Shown here: piece by piece, positions 11,279-21,389 of the stretch
Numbering within the stretch: the first letter of the stretch is position 1
Layout: the number at the start of each line of letters is the position of its first letter
Source of the DNA: Sporothrix humicola
Taxonomy: Eukaryota > Ascomycota > Sordariomycetes > Ophiostomatales > Ophiostomataceae
Direction: 5' to 3'
Assembly (NCBI GenBank): GCA_021396245.1
Contig: WNYE01000014.1
Coordinates: 310,001-374,000 of the forward strand
Length of the DNA stretch: 64,000 nt
Made by a program: the position numbers and the translations under genes
The notes under the pieces: generated by a model
The model's input: only the letters and a program-made list of their open reading frames with translations
The model's database searches: none
Told to the model about the DNA's origin: nothing

Positions 11279-13453
11279 AATGGCAGCAGCGAGATCGCTA
11301 GATTTGTCGCGATGTGATGGGCTGGCGTCAATAATGATGAAGTGAAATGGTCAAAGATGAAAACAACCAAAATTAAAACAATGAAGAGGACGAAAGAAGG
11401 GGAAACGAATATAGGAGAAATAGAAAGAAGAAAAAAGGAAAGAACGAATGTGGGCCAAGGAACAAAACGGAAGGTACGTTTCAAGCTGATAATGGAAGGA
11501 ACGAATGGCAGGATGGAGTTTTGTTCATTACTGCAGGGAGGTGCAATTGGTGATAACTTGAATTAAAATAAATACTTGCGTGGGATACAATAGGCAGAGA
11601 TGTAAAATGCAAGCTCAACGTCGAAACATGTAGATCATGAATCCCAAATGCAATCATCAATACACACCTGCAAACTGTGTGGGATACGAAGATTATGAAT
11701 AAAAGTCGGGGTAGGAAAAAGAAAGCAACGGTCAGGTGAATGACACAGGAACCAATGACAGTTCCATCTTAAGGGGCTGGAACTCCAAAAAAAAAAAAAA
11801 AAAAGCTGCAGAAACACCCAGCTGGAAGAGTATCCTTGCCCATGTCATCTCTCATGCTTTCATCATGATCTGTATCTTAAAAACTTAGCTATCTTGCCGT
11901 TGTTTTTGAAAGTTGTTACCATTTGCTATTTGTCGAGATCAAGAGACGGTGGGGGCGTGGGATAACAAGAGAGAAGCGAGAAGAAATGGTGCAATAACTG
12001 CAAAAGAAACAGACGAGGCCAAAGAATATGCAAAGCAAGGGGTGATGCAGGATGCTGGCAGTGGAAGCCACACAAAAGAAAATACGGAGGGGTAGAGAGA
12101 CATTCTGCAATCCCTTGTCTTTGGGACAGACATTGCGCAAGAGAAATTGTGTGAATAAAAAAAAGGTAGAAGATCACGGGTCGATAAAAGGTCAAAAGGC
12201 CCGGGCAGGATGTCAGGGGAGGTCATCCGGAAGACACACCCGGTGCGGCCTTCCTTTGTACTGTGTAACTCTCGGAAGATCGCGGCCCCCAACCTTTCAA
12301 AGGTCTATGATGCGACGACAAGGCTTGTCTCACGCACATGCGTCGTTTGTATGGAGCTTTTGGAGGTCATACCGACAAACAGATTGTGATATCTTTGAAT
12401 GAGGCCTGTAGATTTGGTAGGTCTCAACTTGCCGGTCCTCGATAAGTGAGACAGAAGTTCGTTTACTTCTGGCTTCCACACAGATGTTAGGGTATGACAA
12501 TAGCTGGGCAGACAGACCGTTGATAAACAATACTATCCTATGCGTTTCTTGTGGATTCAGAACCCGAGGGAGGGGAAGATCATCATTCTGCAGTGCAGCT
12601 TGCAGCATATGCAGGTTATCGGGTGCGGTGTCACCATAGGGGTATGAGAATGGCGGTGGGAGTTCAAGACGTTTTCTTATTGTCTTTCTATATGCCGTGC
12701 CGTGTAATATGCCTTGCGTTCTGCTAGAAGTGAACTTGTGATCAGAAAGCTGAGGACTGAGGCCTTTTGCACAAGTTTTCAAAAAGTATCATAAGCATTG
12801 CACAGTATTCCAAGAAAAAAAATAGAAAAAAAAGAAGAAAAAAAAGAAAGAAAAAAAGAAAGAAAAAAAGAAAGAAAAAAAGAAAGAAAAAAAGAAAGAA
12901 AGACGGTGCATTCAGTCCCTCAAGAGAGATACATAAAAGTAATAGACAATCACGTAACATCTATTGATGGCATCACTAGAGCTTTGTAGACATACGAATG
13001 GATGGCTGGGTATCTGCTGTATTGTTCGCTGTTGTTGGTGGGTAAAAACGAAAACAAAAAATAGGCAAAAATAAGAGTACGGCGTAAAAGTGATGTGGAA
13101 GCTATGTGAAAAGGTGCTCGCAAGGAAGAGGGTGCTAATCAGTTTGTGAAATGAGAAGGAAGGGATCCAGAAAATATGACGAGGGATAGATCCAAAGAGT
13201 GATGATAACCAAGCTCCCCACACACACAAATGTCGAGGTAAATGTAGATATCCAATATGAAAAGTAGATCGTCCTGATCGTAGTCCAAAAGGTTGGGGTC
13301 TGGGTCTAGATCTAGGCCAGGGCCAGGGTTGCAGACCCAAAACCTAGAACGGTGTGTAACACATCCGATCTAGACCTCGAGACAAAACTCAGAGGGAGAG
13401 ACACAAGCACATGTGTAACCGTGAGATCGTTTGTCTCTTGTGTTGTCTCTCGC
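11279..13453. other. intergenic, purine-rich tracts
   Basis: This lies between the start of the 961-aa gene and the end of the LSB5-like gene, both on the minus strand. It contains a purine-rich top strand (11,340-11,480), an A18 run at 11,787-11,804 and a GAAA-type minisatellite at 12,815-12,902. A minus-strand frame stays open over 12,330-12,782 but begins without an ATG, and I cannot match it to any protein. Confidence 0.45.
12815..12902. repeat. period-12 GAAAGAAAAAAA minisatellite
   Basis: From 12,846 the G residues are spaced 4, 8, 4, 8 and so on, giving four to five copies of GAAAGAAAAAAA, preceded by less regular A/G sequence. It is a simple-sequence tract in non-coding DNA. Confidence 0.85.
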
Positions 13454-15712
13454 TTAGTAGCGGAAAACGGGACCGCCGCTTCCGCCTGCCTCAGAATCAA
13501 CGGCTGGGCCTGCTGCTGCCGCAGAAGACGAGCTGCCGCCAACGCCGGCGTCAAACCCGGTTGGTGAGCTCGGAGCACTGATGCGGGGCGATGCTGGACC
13601 TGGCTTGGTGGATGCAGGAGGAACCGGTGGGGCGCCAGACGATGACGAACCACCAGCTGCTCCTGATCCTGAACCAGAGCCAGATCCAGAACCATAGGCT
13701 GCTGCCTTTGATCCTCTTGAGCCACTTCCGCTTCCGCTCCCACCGGCAGCCGACGACGAGCCGCCAACACCAGCATCAGCCACAGCCTTGTTGCGTCTCC
13801 GGTTGCGCAGGTACTCCTCATCGCTCTCGTTGTCGCTATCGACGTAAGCGACGGCACCGCCGGCAGCAGAGGACGAGCCACCAGCGGCGGCACTGCTGCT
13901 ACCGCCGCCGCCTCCACCGTAGGGGAGGCGGACGCGCGAAGACGACCGAGACGATTCGGGCAGATTGTCGGCAAACGGATTCTCCGCCTCATTTGCCGAT
14001 CCACTGGCTCCAGCTGCAGCAGACGAGCCCTCGCCCTGCTGACCGTAGCCGCCGCGGCCGCCGCGGGAGTTGGCACCTGGTGCTGTGCTGGCGGCAATGG
14101 CCGCTGCAATCATGTCGTCGTCCTCGTTGCGGCCAAAGGTCTCATCGCCGCTTCGTGGGCTTTCAAGCCCATTGCTGTGGCCGTTGCTGTCACTGCCGCC
14201 GCCGTTTGTTCCGCTGGGGCCGCCCGTCACCGGTGACATGGGCGCGTTGGCCTTGCCCTTGCCGGCAGGTGTCATCTCGAGCGCCGCGTTGCCGTCCGAG
14301 GTCCGGCGGGACTCGCCAATACCAAGACTTCTGCGGGCTTCGAGGACGGCGCGGTGATAGTGGTGCAGCGTCTGCTCCAAGACCTCGTGTGTGGCCAGTA
14401 GCGCCGCCATCTCGTGGTTGTCGGGGATCGGGTCGTGGGTGTTCATGTACTCGAGCACCTGGTTCGTAGCACGGCGACAGCGCGCCGACAGATCGTCTGC
14501 GAGGTCATGCTTTAGTAGCGCCGCCGGTGTAGTTGTGTTGACGACGTCGGCGAGAACGCTGGCTGTAGTCTTTGCCTCGTCGAGGCGCTTCCGCAGCTCA
14601 CGGGGCTTGGGAAGAGTGGCCGCACTGCTGTGGCCACGCTGGTAGTTACCACGGCTGGAGCTTCTCTGGCCGCCGCCGTATGCAGGGTCGACGAAGCCAC
14701 CCTGGTTAACAAATCCACCCTGGCCGCCGTTGTACTGGCCTTGGCCGACGTAACCCGGGCCTGGTTGCTGCCACATCTGCGGCTGTGGACGGTGCCAGAG
14801 ACCACTGCGGCCACCCTGGGACTGCTGCTGTTGCGGCTGGTTCTGGGCATGTTAGAACCTATAAATAGAAAAGATCGTATTCTCGAGCACGCGTGACTTA
14901 CCGTGTATGCCGACTTGCTCTTTGCCTTCTCCTTCTGCCACATCTCTACCAGGCGGCCGATGCCCTCGTCGACAGCGCCCTTGCTCTCAAAGTCCTGGAG
15001 GGTCTCGATCAAGAAGTGCACGATATGGGCGTGCTGGCAGCCGCGTAGCAGGTCGCGCACGGTGTCGACGAACTTCTTGTCCATGTTGCGAGTAAACGTC
15101 ATGCCCGGGTTCTCGACCAGGATGCGCATGAGCATAATGGCATTGTAGACAAAGTTGGGTCTTGTCCAGTAGTCGCGGTACAGGAACTTGCGGATGTAGC
15201 GCGCGCACTCGGTGGCGGCCTGGGGCGAGGACTCGGCGGCTTCGACAATGCTAGGGAGGAGTGCTACTTCTGCGCCCTGTGAGGAAGGGTTAGTGGGAGC
15301 CGCGAGTATGTCGGAATGGTACGCCGTGCATCAACTTACAGCTTCGTCAACTTCGCTCATACAGAATGTCCGCTGTGATCTAGGTTAGCCATTGACCGCT
15401 TTTGCCGCCTTTCCCGGCCAATGCAGGCCCGTCGGTCTCCACCTACCACAAGCCGTTGCGCCGCGGCCTCGGGTGTCTCGTTGTCGACATGGTCGGCAGT
15501 GATAATGCTGTTTGCGCCATTGCCGGTAGTCGTCGTAGTCGCGATCGAGTCGGTCCGTTGCGGTGGTACGGTGTCGGCGTCAACTAAGTCCCGTGTGTTA
15601 GCCATGTTCCCACGTGCCGGCTCGGGAGCTAGATAGTCCCAACAAAAGGCGACTGTACGCAATACTCACAGGTCTTCTTGTTGCGAACGAGCTTCTGGCG
15701 AAACCCCTTCAT
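13454..15712 (-). CDS. lsb5: LSB5-like VHS-GAT domain protein
   Basis: Five exons: 15,712-15,670, 15,583-15,447, 15,372-15,340, 15,276-14,902 and 14,842-13,454, all GT-AG and in frame, giving 658 aa. Exon 3 is only 33 nt. Residues about 61-196 form a VHS-like alpha-helical domain containing YIRKFLYRDYW and FLIETLQDFESKGAVDEGI. Residues about 273-371 form a GAT-type three-helix region beginning PKPRELRKRLDEAK. Proteins with this order bind ubiquitin and cargo at the plasma membrane and endosomes; yeast Lsb5 links actin assembly with endocytosis. The last 280 residues are low complexity, with Gly/Ser/Ala runs such as GSGSGSGSG, and are probably disordered. The first intron has two in-frame acceptors, so a version 15 codons longer is possible. 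Domain order is clear; the gene name is by similarity. Confidence 0.8.
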
Positions 15713-17803
15713 CTTGGCGGGTAGCTAGCTATAGCTAGGTCCGAACTGTGTTTGTATTGTCTGTCTGTCGAGTTGTCGCAACTCTCGTTTCGGCGGTCGC
15801 CAAGTCTACCGATCCAATCGTACAGTCGCAAGAAACGAATGTCGTATTTATGGACGGCGAGAGAGGAAAGAAAAAAGGAGGATCAAAAGATCAAAGGATC
15901 AGATCGGTGGCGTCTGGAGAAAGGACGCGAGCGCACAGGGAAAAAAGGGAAAGCTTGGTTGGTACAGAGTAGTACTTGTAGGGCCCAGACAATTCAGACA
16001 ATGGCGGCGTTGATGGTCGAACAGGGGCAACGGCCGCTAGGCAGCAATAGGGCCCAGGGGAAAAGGCGGCTCAAAGTAGTGGTTGTCGCAGTCTCAGTCT
16101 CGTAGTATTAATAGCACTCCCATAGTGCGGTGGCTGTTGGTGGTCGATGTTGCACGTTGTCACAACTCTCGTCGTATGTTGGGGCAGCCGCACCGATTGA
16201 TATAGGATAAACAAGATATTTGGCGAGAGGCAAAAGGAAGAAGGACTGCAAGAAACAAACGAAGCAGAAAAGGGAGAAGACGTCGATACGGCGTATTACT
16301 TAGTCGTTCCTTCCGGGTTTGACTCTTTGCAAAAAAGTCGGCGCGTCTAACACTGTTACGGCAATCGCCTCTTCGTAGATCGGCAGGTGCGACCAGGGTC
16401 TGTGAAAAAGCAGAGAGGTCTGCAATTAGCCGCCTGCCTTATGCTGCGCCGTCTGTTGGTTTGTTGGTTTTCTCACTCGCTCAGAGAGCAATCTTGGAGA
16501 GACGAGATGAGATGGTTGGGAAGCTCGGATGACAGGCCGCATGGGGAGGGGCTCGCAAAATGGAGTGTGTATGGACTCACTTTCGAGCAAGGTGGGGGAG
16601 TCAGATATGTGGGAAATGCTTGACCGCGATCAAAGCAACATAGAATAGACAAAACCCATGAAAAATCTGGGAAGGAGAGATGGGACGCTCGAGTAAATAA
16701 GGCAAGCTTTGTGGCAGTAACGATCCTTCCTCTCCAGATCATCGAAGTCCCTGGTGCCTGCTGTTTTAGGCCTGGTACTGACGACCAGGTCCCATATCGC
16801 ACCGCGTCCCGGAGCCACAGTGTATTAATTCCGTAGTATTTCTCTTAATTAACACAGCGAGACCATCAACCATCATCGAATAGCGGGCAGATAGCTGACG
16901 ACAGCGCAAAAACACGTGCCGGTGTACCGGGCGACTAGCAGCTAGCACAGCCCCAAAATACCACGCAAGCAAAAGGCTCTGCGATCTGTGTTCCCCGCTA
17001 CAAAGTCGGTCGACCCCGAGAATTTGGGACATTTAATGGCACTTTGGAGTGTTTTGAGGGGGACTTGTGCGGCAGTATCTTGGCACAGAATGCCCAGGGC
17101 ATGTTTTATTCAGACATCGCCGCTCGGAAAGTTGTTTTAAAGAAGTGACTTCGTGTCTGCCACACTCCACAAAGCATACGTAAGAGCCGCCCAACGACAA
17201 AGCAAACAAGGCGTGAGAAAATGGGCAGAATGGGCGGAATGGGCAGAAAAGGCAGAAAGGAGCAGTGTGCATGCAAGCCAAGGACGACACATGACGCAGA
17301 AGGGCCAGACAGCGGGCTGCCTCTTGATGTGTCTGGTCTGATTGGGACGAGATGCAACTGCATATCGTTTGTCCGCCGGAGCCGCGCCGTGATACAGACA
17401 GATGTTAGAAGACAACGACATATCACACTACGGGTACACCTACAATATCAAGTTGACTCTATCAAGATCCAGTCACATACACGTCACATCACTCTGCATG
17501 GGGAACAACAAAGTATTTTCCGCTGTTTTTGAATTTTGCATAATCCGAATATTTTATAGATCCGATGCGCCAAAGACACAGAGCCAGGACAGGCCTGATA
17601 GCAGCAGCAGAATCATCTGCACCAGGACGAGCGAGACGCCCATCGGCAAGCCGCGCCCGCCCCGGCTGTCCAATCCGCTTCCGCTTCGCCATGTACAATT
17701 CCTGGCGTTCACCGCCCCCATTTTTATTCCGGTACAGTAAATTTTGTCATGAGAAATGATCCCCCGGGAAAGTTCAATGCATACACAAGACTGTGTGCTG
17801 CAT
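15713..17803. other. intergenic between lsb5-like and rps9
   Basis: It holds the upstream region of the lsb5-like gene and the 3' side of rps9. A short run of near-repeats with unit TGGGCRGAA lies at 17,221-17,260. No convincing coding sequence is seen on either strand. Confidence 0.5.
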
Positions 17804-18625
17804 TTACTCCTCATCCTCCTCCTCCTCGCCGTCGCCCTTCTCGGCGGCCTTGGCCTTCTTTCTCCGGACACGGCCGGGGCGTCCGCCGCCAAAGGGCGAC
17901 TTCAGGGAGAAGTCAATGTGCTTCTGCGAGTCGAGACGGACGATGAACGAGGGGACGTTGACGACCTGCTTGCCGACGCGGATGTGGCGCTGGCGGATCA
18001 GGACACGGGCGTGGTGGATGGACTTGGCGAGGCCGAGCTTGTAGACGAGGGTCTGCAGGCGACGCTCAAGGAAATCCTCGACCTTGAGGGCCAGGACATA
18101 ATCGAGCTTCATGCGCGAGTCGTCGAGCACACCGACACGCACCAGACGGCGAATCAGAGCGTTACCCTCGAAGAGGCGCTTGGGGTCCTTCTCGTCGAGC
18201 GTCAGGAGCTGACTGTTGATGGGTGGGAGGGATGGTTAGCGGCAGTCCAAGTCAGCAGAAACAATCGAGACCCTTTGCGAGGATCTCGACAAAATTTGCA
18301 GCAGCCAAATCGGCATCAAATTGACATCAAACGAAGGGGAAGAAAAAACTCACCGGGCAGCACGACGAATCTTGGAGAGGGTGAGCAGCACACGCCACAC
18401 CTCGCGCTTGTTGCGCAGACCATACTCGCCGACGAGCTTGAGCTCAGAGTCACTGCAAAAAAGAAAATACCCCCATTAGCTGACAATGCTCACAACGACG
18501 TGAACAAGAGAACACGCTCTTGATCAGTGGCCGGCGAGGACAAAATGGGAGTTGACGAACAGGCGAGCGGCCTCGAAGGGGCGACGGGGGACCTTGGCGG
18601 TCTTGGAGTACGACAGGGGAGCCAT
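17804..18625 (-). CDS. rps9: 40S ribosomal protein S9 (uS4)
   Basis: Three exons, 18,625-18,561, 18,452-18,354 and 18,212-17,804, encode 190 aa, the usual length for eukaryotic S9. It is an early-binding protein of the small subunit body and contributes to decoding fidelity. It begins MAPLSYSKTAKVPRRPFEAA and continues through LVGEYGLRNKREVWR, both hallmark stretches. The S4 RNA-binding domain at about 108-180 includes RRLQTLVYKLGLAKSIHHAR and VGKQVVNVPSF. The tail is basic (GRVRRKKAK), then acidic (GEEEEDEE). Intron 1 has the unusual donor GTTCGT; it is needed to join AARL to DSELKL in frame. Intron 2 (141 bp) uses GTGAGT and an acceptor that gives RRAARQLLTL. It is divergent from rpl21, and the pair probably share control elements. 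Confidence 0.97.
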
Positions 18626-19234
18626 CTTGAACAAAGATCACGACTTTGTTGTTGGGTTGTCGTCGGGGTTGTTGATGCAAAAGGGTTGTCGAGATGTCGG
18701 AGAGAGATCAAGAGAAACAGAAGAGCAAAGAAAAAAAAGTCCAGCCTCTAGTCTCACGCTGCAAAATCCGCAAAGGCAAGAAGGGGGGGACCAATTTTTA
18801 CCCTAACGGTGTCGGAAAAAAATAAGTTTTTGTGCGTGGACGTCTCATTGGCGGGAGCGAGGAGAGTGGGGTCGTCTTATGTAAGAAAGAGTGATTTGAG
18901 AGTGTTCTGAAAATGACTAAGCCGTGCAATTTGACTGCAATTTGGCGTCAAAATTTTCGTCACATGACCAATTACCCACTTTCCCACACAAACCCGATAT
19001 TTTTTTGCCCTTACGGCCAAATTTTTCGTCCGCCTTGGGGCACCAGTCCTAAAAGTTTTGCACGCCAAACATTTTCGCGGGGGCTTTTACCGTCTACGGC
19101 CACAACCTCGACTTCTTGCGACCATCACCACCTCTTCTCGCCCATCCGCATCCGATTGGAATTCAGTTTCCGTCCTCATCAACAACCTCCAACCCCTTTC
19201 TTTTTCACCCAACACAACATAACCCACCGTCGCC
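18626..19234. promoter_or_regulatory. shared divergent promoter of rps9 and rpl21
   Basis: The 609 bp between the two ribosomal-protein start codons must hold both promoters. It contains one telomere-like ACCCTAA at 18,800-18,806, the type of site bound by Tbf1-like factors in ribosomal-protein promoters of many ascomycetes. It also contains CCAAT boxes at 18,791 and 18,967 and an inverted one (ATTGG) near 18,847. The rpl21-proximal part is C/T-rich with CAACC-type leaders. Factor binding is inferred from family knowledge, not shown. Confidence 0.55.
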
Positions 19235-20125
19235 ATGGGTAAGAGCGCTGGTCTGCGTTCCGGTACGCGTTATGCGTTCTCGCGGAACTTCCGTGAGAAG
19301 GGCATGATCCGCCTGTCCACGTACCTTCGGCAATACAAGTCAGTACCGATCCCAGTCGAGGACGACGTCGAACGTTTGGCCGGAAAGAATGGAGGAATGG
19401 AGAAGATTGGGGCCGGCCACGTCCGTCGAGATGGAAGATGAGAATGGGAACAGAAATGCTGACAGTTTGATTTTTGCAGGGTCGGCGACATTGTTGACCT
19501 GAAGACGAACGGTGCCGTCCAGAAGGGGTAAGCAAGCGATCCTCCCCGACAGAAGAAGAGTTTTCAGTCCGAGTCCAGTTCCAGTCCCGAAAAGAAGACC
19601 GCCGATCCGACGACAAAGATTCGATAGAGCCAAAGGGGATGTCAGATGCCAAATGCAAGAGAAGGATTCTCAATGGGATATCCAACGAGCGACAAGACAA
19701 ACGAACGACTCGCCTCGACGATCAACTCAAAGGACTGGACTGAGATTGCGGACTGAAAGGAACGGCGGCGAAGAACAACACTAACAAATCACAGTATGCC
19801 GCACAAGGTCTACCACGGCAAGACTGGTGTCATCTACAACGTCGCCAAGAACGCTGTCGGTGTCATCATCTACAAGAAGGTCAAGCACCGGTACATCGAG
19901 AAGCGCCTGAACGTCCGCATCGAGCACGTCTCGCCGTCGCGGTCCCGCGAGGATTTCCTGCGCCGCGTCAAGACCAACGCCGCCCTGAAGCAGAAGGCCA
20001 AGGCTGAGGGCACCCCCGTCCAGCTCAAGCGCCAGCCCCTCCAGCCACGGACAGCCCACACTCTGTCCCTCGACGGCAACGCCCCGGAGACCGTCACCCC
20101 CATTCCTTACGACACTGCCATCTAA
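19235..20125 (+). CDS. rpl21: 60S ribosomal protein L21 (eL21)
   Basis: Three exons, 19,235-19,338, 19,480-19,527 and 19,795-20,125, encode exactly 160 aa, the standard eL21 length. It is a structural protein of the large subunit near the central protuberance. It begins MGKSAGLRSGTRYAFSR, continues YLRQYKVGDIVDLKTNGAVQ, and has the signature MPHKVYHGKTGVIYNV. The end reads PIPYDTAI. Introns are 141 bp (donor GTCAGT, acceptor TTGCAG) and 267 bp (donor GTAAGC, acceptor TCACAG); early introns are typical of fungal ribosomal-protein genes. I looked in both for snoRNA C and D boxes and found no convincing pair. Confidence 0.97.
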
Positions 20126-21389
20126 GCGTGTGCGTTGTTTGCGAGGAAAGGGAGTTTCGTTTTGCGGCAGGATATGGACAGCATGCATCATTGAGTGGAT
20201 ATGGAGATGCAAGGCAGAGGACGACCAACGAAAAGGCGATAAACCAAAAGCCGGGCGTGGGATGTTTTCTGGGTGTTTTCTACCTTTTTAACCTTTTTTT
20301 TGTTACAATGTTACAACAAAAGAAACAACAAACAAAAACTGTGTGTTGTCCTGTTTTCCATTTGCGTTTATAAACCACACGGACTCGGGGACAATTGCAT
20401 TCTCTTTTTATTTTGAAGCTCTGGCGTGGGCGGGAAAACAGAAAAAAAGTACAAAATTCATTCCAAAAATTTTAATCTCAGTCCACGTTGTGTTGTGTCT
20501 GGCTGGAGTGGCATAGTCCCTGGATCCGCCGTCACTCATGTATGCTACATTCGTCCTTATCACGTCAACGTCACGCACTGGCAAGTTCAATCAAAGCAAT
20601 TTTTTGTCCAATTTGATGTATAGCTAGGATATCATCGGGTCGTTAAAAGGAAAAATGAACACGAAAAGTGATACCTGTACGCCTTGTATCTTATCTGGCA
20701 GCAGAATATGGTACCCAAAGATACCAAATAGACCCTGAACCCCATCGCCGTTCCCAATTTTTTTTCTGTTCTTTTGTTTCTTGTAAGCAGCAACGCCCGG
20801 ATATTACCATTAAACGCTGGCCGAAAAGAATGCAAAAAGATGCAAAAGATGAATAAACACGAAAAAGGTGAACAAGGGAAACAGGCCAACCAGCCACAAC
20901 AAACTTGACTAAGCAAAAGGAAACGGCTGCCAGTGAAGGCCTTGCGTCGCGCCGAACGACATGGGCTTTTTAGAAAGCACAAAAGCAGAAAATAGGAGAC
21001 GATAAACAGACGAAGGAAAAGAAAGGGAAAAAGAAACGGCCGGCCACCAAAGGTAAGCACAGGAAGGGATTGTAGAGAGTGACAGAACCAGAGTTCGGAA
21101 GCAAGATAATTGCAAAGGAGTATATAGAAAAGGAGACAAGAGAAGAAGAAAAGAGACAAGTAAGGAAATAAAGAAATAAGGGAAAAGACTGAATAGAGAG
21201 AGTGAGAGGAAGAGAGGCATAAAATCGTAAAGATACCGCGAGACAAGAACGCGAAATGCTTCATCAACGTGACAAATTGAAAAGTTGGTTGAAAACAAAA
21301 TTTGCAAAAGCAGTCGGCCAAAGGCCTTTTAATGAGTGACGAGAAAGAAAAGGCAATTAGGAAAGAAAGGAAATATGTGATAGAGTGGT
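20126..21389. other. intergenic, convergent 3' ends of rpl21 and apsA
   Basis: This stretch holds the 3' untranslated regions. After the rpl21 stop there is a T-rich tract near 20,280-20,300, suitable for a polyadenylation region. The part next to apsA (20,980-21,300) is purine-rich on the top strand. No coding sequence is recognised. Confidence 0.5.

Noticed and set aside
19528..19794. Possible snoRNA in rpl21 intron 2
   Set aside because: D-box-like CTGA sequences occur near 19,738 and 19,753, but no convincing C box pairs with them.
20632..21321. Minus-strand Leu/Phe/Ser-rich frame resembling a membrane protein
   Set aside because: The apparent hydrophobicity comes from purine-rich sequence on the top strand; it lies in the convergent 3' region and lacks a family match.
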